A stretch of DNA of 64,000 bases, taken from NCBI GenBank assembly GCA_001766655.1, contig MJCC01000006.1, forward strand, positions 608,721 through 672,720, read 5' to 3'. Below the pieces are notes generated by a model that did not search any database, was not told the DNA's origin, and saw only the letters and a list, made by a program, of their open reading frames with translations. Below are positions 9,450 through 18,794 of the stretch, piece after piece. Position 1 is the stretch's first letter; each line of letters starts with the position of its first letter. Source of the stretch: Phytomonas francai (taxonomy: Eukaryota; Euglenozoa; Kinetoplastea; Trypanosomatida; Trypanosomatidae). Position numbers and translations under genes: made by a program.

Positions 9450-9626
9450 ATGAGTTATTTAGAAGCTATAAATGCTTCTATTAAAGAGCCCTCAATAACA
9501 AACAAACTCCGATTAACGGACAGATCATGTGGTAGAACGCTATTTTTATCTAATGTAATAATAATGGTAAAAGCTGAAATGTTCCAAATGCATACTGTCT
9601 GTGTATATGACCCTCCTGCTGTATAA
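9450..9626 (+). CDS. Possible small protein, 58 residues
   Basis: The open frame begins with TTG at 9438; the first ATG is at 9450, giving 58 residues ending in YDPPAV. The composition is protein-like, mixing charged N-terminal and hydrophobic central residues (around 33-43). It lies on the coding strand in the spacer before the next gene. I recognise no family. Chance ORFs of this size are common in such a spacer, so treat it as a candidate only. Confidence 0.25.
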   Translation: MSYLEAINASIKEPSITNKLRLTDRSCGRTLFLSNVIIMVKAEMFQMHTVCVYDPPAV

Positions 9627-9698
9627 AACTAGCATCTAATAGAAAACAGAAAAGTGGTATCATATATACATACACGTATACATATATTAAAAGGAAAA

Positions 9699-10529
9699 AT
9701 GATTCCTTGGTCCTTTCTCCATGGACAGTTTCTTAATATGTTGGCACGCAATCCACAGTTCCAGACGATTTTGAAAAGAAGCATAGAACGAGCCTCAAGA
9801 ACACCAATTTTTCAAAGGCTTAAGCGTGAAGGTGAAACTGCATATAGACGCATCCTCAATATCGCTAGAGACGGACCGAATAAGCGTCAGTCACATCGAG
9901 GGTCTCATTTTTTTCATCTTAATTTCCTGAGGCAGAAGCTACTTCTTTTTTGGCAGCATCACAGAATTAAACTTGTTGCCTTTTTGACTGCCAATTTTAT
10001 GGGAATCATATTTCTATTCCAAGTGTTTTCATTGATTTATAGTAACTTGAGGATGCGTATAAATTATTCGAATTCCCCTTTACAGACATTGCAAAAACCT
10101 TCGTCCCATGATAATATGAAAAAGTACAACGGGGACCACTTGTTGGAGAGTGAGGATTGCGACCGTAAGCCTTCACAGCGGACAAATGATCACTCAAAGG
10201 GCGTAACTTCGTATCAGCGGCAACATAATGGAGAAACTATTACAGACCCATTCACGAATGAAATGTCAGCATCTAACGATGCTTTGCCGTTTTCATCCAC
10301 TTTATTTGACGACGCCTTAGCGACTAATGCTGAGACGGTGGAGGACAAATGTCTGCACTTTTACCCTCAAAATACGGCTAGTAATTTTTCTACGACTGAA
10401 AAAAAAAACGATGTTGATTATCAAACGTCGTTTCTTGTGAAAATGGATGACATTACGGAATTCACTTCATCCTTAGAACGCGAAAATCTAACTGGAGCTA
10501 TCACTACCTCAGGGACAGGGAATATATAA
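9699..10529 (+). CDS. Putative single-pass membrane protein, unknown
   Basis: A 276-residue protein from the first ATG at 9699. The longer frame starts with GTG at 9654 and its extra 15 residues come from TA-rich leader sequence. The N-terminal 90 residues are basic and helical, followed by one transmembrane helix near residues 89-113 (VAFLTANFMGIIFLFQVF). A Ser/Asn/Asp-rich, probably disordered tail of about 160 residues follows. The basic N-terminus may be matrix- or cytosol-facing; inner mitochondrial membrane is one possibility. No family recognised. Confidence 0.65.
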   Translation: MIPWSFLHGQFLNMLARNPQFQTILKRSIERASRTPIFQRLKREGETAYRRILNIARDGPNKRQSHRGSHFFHLNFLRQKLLLFWQHHRIKLVAFLTANFMGIIFLFQVFSLIYSNLRMRINYSNSPLQTLQKPSSHDNMKKYNGDHLLESEDCDRKPSQRTNDHSKGVTSYQRQHNGETITDPFTNEMSASNDALPFSSTLFDDALATNAETVEDKCLHFYPQNTASNFSTTEKKNDVDYQTSFLVKMDDITEFTSSLERENLTGAITTSGTGNI

Positions 10530-10762
10530 GACTTGCATAATTGCACCAATTAAGGTACAGCGGCACCAACAGGCATATCTTTTTTGGTTACAACTTTGTG
10601 TTCTCTTCCTATTTTTTGTTCTCTTGATGTATATTTCGTTTTGCTCAGCCGTCGTGTATTGCACTTTCTCGCGTTGACTGAAATTTTTACTAAAAATTCT
10701 TTTATTGTTATTCTACTACCTACCATTAGGAATAGAGACAGTTCACGGTGTTATTAGCATTC

Positions 10763-13700
10763 ATGTTTAACAACATCTCTAGCAACAATGAGTCCCTGTT
10801 TAATGTGTTAAATACTGTGCAAACTTCTGGGGACCCCGTTGTATGCCCCACACTTTCACTTCTCGGAGACCTGGAAACATTTATTGAAGAAGTGAGACGT
10901 CGTCGCCTACGCATTGCAGCACATCCAAGTGGCGGAATCACCATCTTCCCGATGATTCCCGTGGAGGAGGTCGAGCTAACGCAGATATGTGAGGATTATT
11001 GTCGTATGGAAACCGACCTAGACCGTGCTAACATGAGGCAAAGTCTGTACCTCCGCGAGTATCCTTTGTTTTATTCGCAATTCTATAGTCGTGATGCGCT
11101 TTATCACCCAGCAGATTGCGTACTACGACTTGCAGAGCTTTGCCTTAAAGTTGTGCAAATGCCACAAGCAAACCTTCAAAAGCTAGTAGCATACACCCCC
11201 CATCTTCATATGCATCAAATTAAGATGTTGTGTAAAAACGTCTATTCACGTTTGAACCCCAATGCTGCGAAAGAAATAGTTTTTCCTCCTTCTTCCCGTG
11301 AGCAGTCCGGTCGTGAAATCTATCCTCAGGACACCAAACACGTGATGGTGGAAACCGCAGAAAGTGAGGCGAGTTGGCGGCGGCCAATTACCTCTGTCAA
11401 ATTGGAGGAAATGCTTCAGGAAGATCCAATTCAATCTCCCAAAGAAAATGAAGAAGTCCAGGAAGATCTGACAGGTCAAGAAAAAGTGGATGATGTGTCC
11501 GAAGAAGCTGAATATGCAGCTGAAAGTGATTATGAACTGGTTACTCACAGATCTACATTCTACAATGGCGAAGATGAAAAAAAACGGCTGGCGGCAATTT
11601 ACATACCGGGTGGAATAGACCCAGTTATCTGCAAAACCGCTTCTCAGGCGCTGGAATCCGCTGCTACTCGGATGAACTTAAGAGCCGCTACGAATGGCGG
11701 AACACCCCCGGAAACTGGAATTGTCGGATACTACGACTATCTGAATAATCCAACGCCGCGCAAATGCCGAGAGACCCGGTTCACGCGGAATAATTGGAGT
11801 CAGGTGATGACCGGCTGTAAAGATTTCATGCAATCGCTCGACGGCCTGTACCACTCCCACGCCCCCGTGCATTACCATCTCCAGCGCATTGCGATTCCCC
11901 CGCATTTTGAGCTCTTCGGGACCGTTTTCAGCACCATCACGGTCAACCGCAACTTTCGAACGGCGATACATCGGGACAGCGGGGACTTCCGCTGTGGGCT
12001 TGGCGCCCTCTCCGTCCTGGACGGGGAATTTGACGGCTGCCATCTCGCCATCAAAACACTCAAAAAGGCATTTCGACTAAAAGTCGGCGATGTCCTGCTC
12101 TTCGACACGAGTCTCGAGCACGGGAACACCGAGGTGCGGAATCAAGAGCGTTCGTGGAAGCGAATTAGCGTGGTCTGCTACCTTCGGAATGGCTTAATGT
12201 CTCCTGTGTGCGAATTAGAGCACCGTAAGCATCTTAACCAGCTCATCCTCGACAAGCTCACGAACTCTCAGGCGCTAGGATCGATTGTTAATATCAATGG
12301 AGATCACGAAACTCTACCGCCCCTGTTCGTGCCCGCCGGGCTTGTCAGCAGGCTCGCACCCGTCCAGCTTTCGGCGCTGAACTTCGCCGCGGAGCGGGGG
12401 GGCCGAAATAGCGGATGCGTGCTTGCCATGACAATGGGAATCGGTAAGACCTTAGTTGCGCTTACACTTTGTTTTTCGTATCTCTTCCGCTATCCAGATC
12501 GCGACATTCTTGTTCTTGTCCCGAAACCAATTATCAATCATTGGATACAGGAGCAAAAAAAGTGGGAAATTTATGGCCTGCGATTCAACCATCTGGTCGT
12601 CTCGGATCGTATTGCTGCAAAGGAGTTTGATGAGAGCTTGTACCTCTTTGATCGACAACTAAGAGGGAATCAACGTAAGGAAGGCCATTTAGTCATCCTA
12701 AATCCAGAGTACTTGACGATATTTTCAAAGCGATTCAAACAATTCGATCCACAACTTATCATTGTTGATGAAGGTCACAGAGTAGCGACCAGGCGCAATA
12801 AACTTATAGAATCACTTTCAAAGTACAAATGTCCTTTGCGCGTCGTACTCTCAGGGACACCATTGCAAAACGACACGAAAGAGCTATACCGTTTAGTCAG
12901 TTGGGTGAACCGAGAGATTCGCAAAGTCATTCCTGAACGCCTATTTGATGATTTCGCGAATGATATCAGCAGGTACGTAGCTGGTGATGACAGTGTATTT
13001 CAGAGAGCCATAGTCGCACAGCAATTTATTCAGGATTGGATGAAGAGCTTCGTCTTTCTTGAGATGAAAGTTGATCTTCCTCCGCTGCATGATTACATAC
13101 TGATTTGCAATAGCTCAGAAACACAGCGACGTCTAGAAAAAAAGATCGGTATAGAAAGTAACGGAGGTGCAATAAGAGCAAGTGAGCATCGCCCTTTCCA
13201 TCTATCTGCGCATCCCCTTTGTTATTTAGCATTTGTTTTGGGGGGGTATCACTCTTTATCTCATGGAAACTCCAGGCATGAACGCGATGAAACTGCGATC
13301 CACCACACAACAGAGAATTTTCTCGAGGTCGAGCGTTACTACAATATCGTTCAAAATGAAGAAACAGACTCATTTACTGCCTCGAGTGGTAAACTAGCTG
13401 CTCTCGTCAAAATTGTGCAACAGGTCCAGGCAAAAGGGGAAAAGGTAATCATATTCTCCCAATACATTGGGGTCCAAGATATCATTCACAGAACACTCAC
13501 CGCTTACAAAATATCCACATTCACGGCGCGTGGGCGAGATTCGCAAGACCGGCGCCAGTATGCCATTCAACTCTTTTCGGAGAAGAACGGAATCGTTGCC
13601 TTAGTGCTCTCGACAAAAATCGCCGCTTTTGGACTCGACCTCACCGCGGCTAACCATGTCATTTTGTTTGACACCTGGTGGAACCCTCAAGTGGATGCGC

Positions 13701-14041
13701 AAGCAGTGGCAAGGGCCTACCGACGAAATCAACAAAAGCCCGTTACCGTCTACCGGTTGGCCTCTCACGTAGAGGGGGGCTCGATTCTGAAAATGCAAAC
13801 ACGTAAGATGGCGCTATTTAACTGTATTATGCATAAGAAGACTAGTCGTAGTGCTCACTCATACGAAATTCACGATTGTACAGACGATGAACTGGACTCA
13901 GAAAGGCAGACATTGTGGCAAAGTCTTAAGGAATCATTACTGGAAGGTAGCTATCCCGTTCTTCATGCTGTCTACCTTTACCGAGATACTGTAAAGGATA
14001 CTGATCACTTGAGGGATGCGTTGGTTAATCTGAATGACTAA
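10763..14041 (+). CDS. JBP2: JBP2: thymidine hydroxylase / SNF2 protein for base J synthesis
   Basis: A 1,092-residue fusion found only in the kinetoplastid/euglenid line. The N-terminal TET/JBP dioxygenase oxidises thymine in DNA to hydroxymethyluracil, the first step to base J. Visible Fe(II) ligands are H403 and D405 (HRDSGDF) and H453 (LEHGNTEV), with R467 as the likely 2-oxoglutarate ligand. The C-terminal SWI2/SNF2 ATPase shows Walker A MGIGKT (K562), DEGH (669-672), SGTPLQND, and helicase motifs V/VI with GLDLTAANHVILFDTWWNP and QAVARAYRRNQ. All key residues are present, so it should be active. A frame starting with GTG at 10748 was trimmed to this ATG. JBP1 lacks the SNF2 half, so this is JBP2. 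Parts of the gene (about 11690-12430) are GC-rich relative to the rest. Confidence 0.97.
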   Translation: MFNNISSNNESLFNVLNTVQTSGDPVVCPTLSLLGDLETFIEEVRRRRLRIAAHPSGGITIFPMIPVEEVELTQICEDYCRMETDLDRANMRQSLYLREYPLFYSQFYSRDALYHPADCVLRLAELCLKVVQMPQANLQKLVAYTPHLHMHQIKMLCKNVYSRLNPNAAKEIVFPPSSREQSGREIYPQDTKHVMVETAESEASWRRPITSVKLEEMLQEDPIQSPKENEEVQEDLTGQEKVDDVSEEAEYAAESDYELVTHRSTFYNGEDEKKRLAAIYIPGGIDPVICKTASQALESAATRMNLRAATNGGTPPETGIVGYYDYLNNPTPRKCRETRFTRNNWSQVMTGCKDFMQSLDGLYHSHAPVHYHLQRIAIPPHFELFGTVFSTITVNRNFRTAIHRDSGDFRCGLGALSVLDGEFDGCHLAIKTLKKAFRLKVGDVLLFDTSLEHGNTEVRNQERSWKRISVVCYLRNGLMSPVCELEHRKHLNQLILDKLTNSQALGSIVNINGDHETLPPLFVPAGLVSRLAPVQLSALNFAAERGGRNSGCVLAMTMGIGKTLVALTLCFSYLFRYPDRDILVLVPKPIINHWIQEQKKWEIYGLRFNHLVVSDRIAAKEFDESLYLFDRQLRGNQRKEGHLVILNPEYLTIFSKRFKQFDPQLIIVDEGHRVATRRNKLIESLSKYKCPLRVVLSGTPLQNDTKELYRLVSWVNREIRKVIPERLFDDFANDISRYVAGDDSVFQRAIVAQQFIQDWMKSFVFLEMKVDLPPLHDYILICNSSETQRRLEKKIGIESNGGAIRASEHRPFHLSAHPLCYLAFVLGGYHSLSHGNSRHERDETAIHHTTENFLEVERYYNIVQNEETDSFTASSGKLAALVKIVQQVQAKGEKVIIFSQYIGVQDIIHRTLTAYKISTFTARGRDSQDRRQYAIQLFSEKNGIVALVLSTKIAAFGLDLTAANHVILFDTWWNPQVDAQAVARAYRRNQQKPVTVYRLASHVEGGSILKMQTRKMALFNCIMHKKTSRSAHSYEIHDCTDDELDSERQTLWQSLKESLLEGSYPVLHAVYLYRDTVKDTDHLRDALVNLND

Positions 14042-14069
14042 ATGCAATCATATTTAGACAAATAGAGGC

Positions 14070-14267
14070 ATGGTATTTTACGAACATTTAAATCCCAGAC
14101 ACCAAATCTTGCCTGTGTATTTACAACGCGAATTCATTCTATACTTAGGCCTAAGCCTGTTCAATTCTTTTCAATTTGTATTATTATTTGAAATTTATCG
14201 CCCAAACCCTTTCTTAATCTACAGCAATGCTGCGCTGTTGCTAGTCGATGCGTTAAAGAAAGTGTGA
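14070..14267 (+). CDS. Doubtful 65-residue hydrophobic ORF
   Basis: An ATG-started ORF just downstream of JBP2. It is rich in Leu, Phe and Tyr with one possible membrane segment around residues 24-42. It ends 68 bases before the next gene and could be a chance ORF or an upstream ORF in that gene's leader. Nothing else supports it. Confidence 0.15.
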   Translation: MVFYEHLNPRHQILPVYLQREFILYLGLSLFNSFQFVLLFEIYRPNPFLIYSNAALLLVDALKKV

Positions 14268-14335
14268 ATGGTCTCATGAGATTCCACCCCCTTTTCCATA
14301 TTCTCTTCTTCCTTTAAGGCACCAATGTTGTTAAG

Positions 14336-16504
14336 ATGACACTTGAAATATTTGAGAAAAGCAGAAGCATTTTGGAGAAGCTTCTGTTACCTATTTTGCT
14401 GCTACGAGCAGCAAAAAAACGGGAAGAGTGTCTTACTCAAAAACTGTCAAGATGCCAACCACCTCCAGATGAAAATATCTTACGCCAGGCCTGGCTTTTT
14501 TCCAACTGGCCCACAGCCGCTTTAAAGACTGTGTTTGAACGCTCCAAACTAAAAGCCTTTGCGTCTGGAAGAGTAGTGGGTTTGGAGGGTGAGCCTCGCA
14601 GGCACGTATCTGTTTTTTACATAGTGTCTGGGAGGATTAGTCACATTCCAACAAAAAAGGAAATGAGGGCTCTTGCTCTATACGTTCCAGAGAGAAATGA
14701 ATCTAAATTCCACAAAGTGGACCCCTTGAAGTGGTTTCGCTTTAAAGACTTCGAACGAGATGAGACAGCTGGAGCGTCGTTTAGTATTTCTCGGGACCTT
14801 CTGCTTGGAAATCTTCATGTCTACAAAGCAGGACAATTAGTCGATGTGGAACTGCTGCTTCTAGGTGCCCCCACACGACCGCGTTCCCTACGGTGTCAGA
14901 AGGACACAATTTTACTCGATATCCCACTTGAGGTGATTTTAACGCAATTTGCTGCTTTGAAGCCACACACACGTCAAGTTGCTCTGGATAAGTCTCGTTC
15001 GACAGGGTGTAGCAATTTGGCTAAAGGTAATGAAAAACCATCTTTCAAAGACATTATGTACTATAATCCAGTTCTGCAGGGGCTATCCACTGGAAACGTT
15101 GAAGGAGCGTGGATGGAATTGAAACCGTTCTTATTTTGCAAAGGTGAAGTTATTTGCACAGATGTATATAATTCCAACATGGTTTACTTTCTCAAAAGCG
15201 GTCAAGTTAGTATCACGTCATTCAATTCAAGAGAGACTAAAGTTATTGAGAAGTGTGCTTCTCATGTTGGCTTAGATAGCTTTATGGTACATACCGTACC
15301 TTCCTGCATTGGTGATCATCACATGGCTGTGGCACGTTGTTTTTGCATTTTTTGGGGGATAAATATTAGCGATTTAAATAATCTTTGTAGTCAATCTGAC
15401 CTCTTGAATTGCTCCTTGTTAGCGTCAAAGATGGTTAGATACAAGTGGAACCGCCTTGACATCAGTGGTTGTCTCAGAAAATTAGTCGCCTTTGCTCCTC
15501 TTTCAAACGATTGCTTAGACAGCATAGCAAAGGGCTTGGAAGCTCGCGTATACCCACCCGGTAAACGTGTTGTGTCTGCTGGATTACTGAAAGGAGGTGT
15601 AATTGTGCTTGTTGGGAAATGTGTATTTGGTAAGATAAGTGAAAATGCAAGGCACATCTCTTGTGGTGAGCCTCTGTACTTTTGTGAGTCTTTACTAAAC
15701 ATGGCTGCGCCAAAACCCATTTTTGCTGAGACAAGCGTCATGGTGTTGCACTGTCCTCCCAAAGTTATTTTAGATGCTGTGCAAGCCTTCGATAGTGCAT
15801 CGGATATTACAAATGTCCTAAAACTGGCAAATGAATTTGTTGTAGGGAAATATAACCTCGACATTTCGAAAACTGGCATAGCACAACAACGCGCTGCACA
15901 ACGCGTGTGGAAGGCTAAGAAAAAACAACATATAGCTTTTGTGAATAAGAAAGAACAAATGGCCAAAAAGCAAGTAGGGGAGGGGGATAATTTCTTAGAT
16001 GCGGTTATAACAGAAAATAATATTCTCACGAATCTTACTTTACAGCTTCAATCTCTTCAGTATAATGAGGACGAGGCTCAACGCTACCACTTTCTTCATG
16101 AAGCGCCGGTTTTCCGCAAACAACACATAGTTCCACCACTCTCACGCTACCGAGATGACGATTTCTTTACAATTGATGACAATGGCAAAATAGTATTTTG
16201 TGGAAAGAAAAGATCGACAAACAAAACATCGTATTTAGCACAAATAAATGGGATAAATTCCAACCCAATAGGTAAATGTAACAAAGTTTCGAATAACGAA
16301 ACAGTTAAACTTCCCCAAGTAGGGAAACCTAAAGGCGATATTTTACCATCTGATCTAGAGCGAAAAGCCATGCGCACAAGTAGCTCGAGGACAATAAATT
16401 CGCCTATTTCATCCCTGAGGCAGTCATTTATTGATACTGTTCAGAAGCCTCCTAAAAAATCGCCTAAAGTGAAGTCTCCGCAAAAGGCTGCAATACACTT
16501 TTAA
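14336..16504 (+). CDS. Protein with three cyclic-nucleotide-binding-like domains (CARP1-like)
   Basis: A 722-residue protein with three segments that follow the cyclic-nucleotide-binding beta-roll pattern. They lie near residues 50-110 (FERSKLKAFASGRVV then FYIVSGRI), 235-300 (KGEVICTDVYNSNMVYFLKSGQVSI) and 380-445 (YPPGKRVVSAGLLKGGVIVLVGK). None shows a complete canonical phosphate-binding cassette (GELA...R.A), so ligand binding is uncertain. The C-terminus (530-722) is basic and low-complexity, with an IQ-like stretch near AAQRVWKAKKKQ. Size and layout recall the trypanosome cAMP response protein CARP1, which mediates sensitivity to raised cAMP. That assignment rests on architecture, not on an alignment. 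Confidence 0.65.
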   Translation: MTLEIFEKSRSILEKLLLPILLLRAAKKREECLTQKLSRCQPPPDENILRQAWLFSNWPTAALKTVFERSKLKAFASGRVVGLEGEPRRHVSVFYIVSGRISHIPTKKEMRALALYVPERNESKFHKVDPLKWFRFKDFERDETAGASFSISRDLLLGNLHVYKAGQLVDVELLLLGAPTRPRSLRCQKDTILLDIPLEVILTQFAALKPHTRQVALDKSRSTGCSNLAKGNEKPSFKDIMYYNPVLQGLSTGNVEGAWMELKPFLFCKGEVICTDVYNSNMVYFLKSGQVSITSFNSRETKVIEKCASHVGLDSFMVHTVPSCIGDHHMAVARCFCIFWGINISDLNNLCSQSDLLNCSLLASKMVRYKWNRLDISGCLRKLVAFAPLSNDCLDSIAKGLEARVYPPGKRVVSAGLLKGGVIVLVGKCVFGKISENARHISCGEPLYFCESLLNMAAPKPIFAETSVMVLHCPPKVILDAVQAFDSASDITNVLKLANEFVVGKYNLDISKTGIAQQRAAQRVWKAKKKQHIAFVNKKEQMAKKQVGEGDNFLDAVITENNILTNLTLQLQSLQYNEDEAQRYHFLHEAPVFRKQHIVPPLSRYRDDDFFTIDDNGKIVFCGKKRSTNKTSYLAQINGINSNPIGKCNKVSNNETVKLPQVGKPKGDILPSDLERKAMRTSSSRTINSPISSLRQSFIDTVQKPPKKSPKVKSPQKAAIHF

Positions 16505-16890
16505 AACGAAAATGGAGGGCTTAACAAAAAAAAATGAGAATAACTGGTTTATTAACAAAAGTTAACAATGCTAAATATTTTTTAATGCGTTAACGCAAGA
16601 CTCATATTATTAAATGTGTCATTATCATGAACAGTGCTTCTGATCGGAAATATGAGTAAACTCAGAAAGAAAATGTCTTATATTGATATCTGAAATAAGA
16701 AATATTTTCCATACCACTCAAAATGGGCTCTAAATGTACAGCTTTAAATGAGTTACATTTGTTTATTAATGTATAATACTAGATTACATAACATTGGTAT
16801 GTAACTCGATCTTTAAATAAAATAAAGAGTAAACTTTATAAAATTCAAACAATTCCATCTAATAACACTATCCTTACAGAAAATCACGTT
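16505..16890. other. AT-rich spacer, nothing recognised
   Basis: About 390 bases of AT-rich sequence between the cyclic-nucleotide-domain gene and the broken GTPase gene. Stops occur in all frames. Confidence 0.6.
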
Positions 16891-17441
16891 ATGTACATTC
16901 TAGGAACAGAAGGTGACGGGAAAACTGATCTTTTTAACCATATAGAACTTTAGAGCTATGTCCAAATGCGTTATCGACCGTGCAAAGTTCATGCTACCAC
17001 AGGACAAGAAATACACAAGATTCGTGTCCGCCTTCCCTCTACTAGGGGCTGCGTAGACGTTGAGGTACGTGAATTAGCTGGTTCTGCAGCAAGCTCATGG
17101 GAAAGCTTTATTCGAGAACGCACTTTGATGGATTTCGATCAGCCTAACAGTATTCTATCATGTATATCGTGGATGTCACCTCTCCTCATCAGTTGTGTAT
17201 GGTCAGTAGCATGTTTCACCTTATAAGGCATGCCCCGTCAAGTATCTGTTTCAGCTGGCCTACCCTACTCGTATTTCAAAAATGTGCCCCTCTGTATACC
17301 CTCACCAGGAATGAAGCATTAGAGTTCTTTTCTGCAAAGCACTTGGAATCGGGTACAGTGGTTATAGAAGCGGAGTCCTCGAATGGATATGGAATAGGAA
17401 ATAACTTTGATAGGATCTTGCACTGTATTCACACAACGTAG
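16891..17441 (+). pseudogene. Broken ARL16-like small GTPase
   Basis: Starting at ATG 16891, the frame opens with a P-loop GTEGDGKT (GxxGxGKT, residues 5-12). It is stopped by TAG at 16951-16953 and then continues in the same frame from 16954 with clear coding character, including RELAGS in the place of the switch-II region. At about 17140-17160 the homology passes to another frame, which carries YIVDVTSPHQL (compare LLFVMDASDPTQL-type sequence of ARL16) and runs to TAG at 17441. The NKxD base-recognition motif is also missing: the equivalent position reads FQKCA. With two frame lesions plus a lost G4 motif it cannot encode a normal GTPase. ARL16 identity is from memory of family motifs. Confidence 0.7.
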
Positions 17442-17683
17442 TCTGTTATTACTTTGCTGATAGAAGGGGAGTTAAGTCTCTAGAAATCAAACAAAAGAAT
17501 CATAGAAAAAGCAATGACCTTCTTTTCCACCACCTATTTATCATTTCTGCTTTCACTTGTTATGTGTGATTTTGCACGCAATTTTTTTTTTACGAATATA
17601 TTACATCTATTTTCCCCTCTTTTGCGGTTAATATAATCTGAAGTAGTTCGACTGAAGAATTAGAGTTTTTAATAGCAGTAAAA

Positions 17684-18511
17684 ATGATTAGGAAGATAAC
17701 AATATTCAGCACAAAGTCTGTATCGGGTCTTATCCAAAAATATATTCTTCTTCAGCAAAACCATGTGAACATTAGTCGAAGCGTACAAACCCGCTGGAGT
17801 ATGGATTCTCAAACCACAGCGCAGCATCGTACTGATTATGACCTCGACAAGGAACAATGGTCCAAACAAATGAAGCTTCCTTCTATGGATTGTATTATGA
17901 ATCCTGATATAAAACCGATTCACTACACCTCACTTGCCGGGATCAAAAAAGCATTTAACCGGTTTATTACCATGAAAAAACTCATAGAGCGCCGTCCTGA
18001 TTTTAAAAGCTCCCAATTAAAAGATCTTTTTATTCAACTGAAAGTCGCTTCTCATGAAAAGAACAAAAATATCATCAAGACTCTACAACGCATTACTACT
18101 CATGCTGAGGCTGTACGAATTTCCAAGGAAATTAAAGCCCGTCTTAACGAAGACTTTGTAAATAAAAGCTGGAAGGCTCTTAAGCAAACAGATACGGGTA
18201 GTACCTACGAAATTATAGTTGATTCATTTGATCTTGTAACCTGCTACATGGGTCAAATGACTACAGATGACTGGCTGCAAATCACCTACCGTTGTGAATA
18301 CCGTGAAAGAGAAGGAAAGAAGTTCGATTGGACAAAAATGATGGAATATCCTGTATTTGAAGTGCGTCTAGGAGATGGCATAAACTCGTCTAATAACCAC
18401 CCATTCATTGTGGTTGGCGTCATGCGCAAAGACGGTACCAGATACGGCCAAGATTCGCAGGATGCTGCTTCTTTGCGCAAGCAATTTGATCGAAACAAGC
18501 GCTGGTTCTAA
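17684..18511 (+). CDS. Mitochondrial Tim44/mL45-like protein
   Basis: A 275-residue protein with a basic N-terminus lacking acidic residues over the first 40 positions, typical of a mitochondrial presequence. The C-terminal half (about 120-260) follows the Tim44-like/MRPL45 fold. A helical stretch with two regions of KEIKARLNEDF type is followed by strands with YEIIVDSFDLVTCYMGQ, WLQITYRCEYRE and an ending RYGQDSQDAA. This resembles the membrane-facing large-subunit protein mL45 more than Tim44 itself, judging by length and by the terminal strand/helix pattern. The role in anchoring mitoribosomes or importing proteins is inferred from the fold. Confidence 0.5.
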   Translation: MIRKITIFSTKSVSGLIQKYILLQQNHVNISRSVQTRWSMDSQTTAQHRTDYDLDKEQWSKQMKLPSMDCIMNPDIKPIHYTSLAGIKKAFNRFITMKKLIERRPDFKSSQLKDLFIQLKVASHEKNKNIIKTLQRITTHAEAVRISKEIKARLNEDFVNKSWKALKQTDTGSTYEIIVDSFDLVTCYMGQMTTDDWLQITYRCEYREREGKKFDWTKMMEYPVFEVRLGDGINSSNNHPFIVVGVMRKDGTRYGQDSQDAASLRKQFDRNKRWF

Positions 18512-18794
18512 AAAAGGAATTTTTTTTCCCTATCATTTAGACATGCATTAGTTTATTCGAAGACTTTTTAATGATACAGCAAGCGCATTAATATGGTACA
18601 ATGGCACATCTCTCTCATCAAATATGGAGTGCAGAAATTTCACCCTAAGGCACTTTTGGTACGCAGGATGATTGGCAGTAATATATGAATGCTTTTGTTT
18701 CCTCCGATTGTTTTTTCTTATATTTCTCATATAAGACAGGCTAGACTTAACCCTCCTTATTTCATGTTACGTGTAGACGTATGTATTACTAAAT

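Noticed and set aside
10748..10762. GTG start of JBP2, and similar GTG/TTG starts at 9438, 9654, 40211 and 42183
   Set aside because: Kinetoplastid nuclear genes start with ATG, and the extra residues derive from leader-like sequence. Starts were moved to the first ATG.
16951..16953. Idea that TAG might be a reassigned sense codon
   Set aside because: TAG ends other genes normally (the remnant next to 37264 and the GTPase fragment at 17441). This gene also has a frameshift and a lost GTP-binding motif, so decay or error is simpler.
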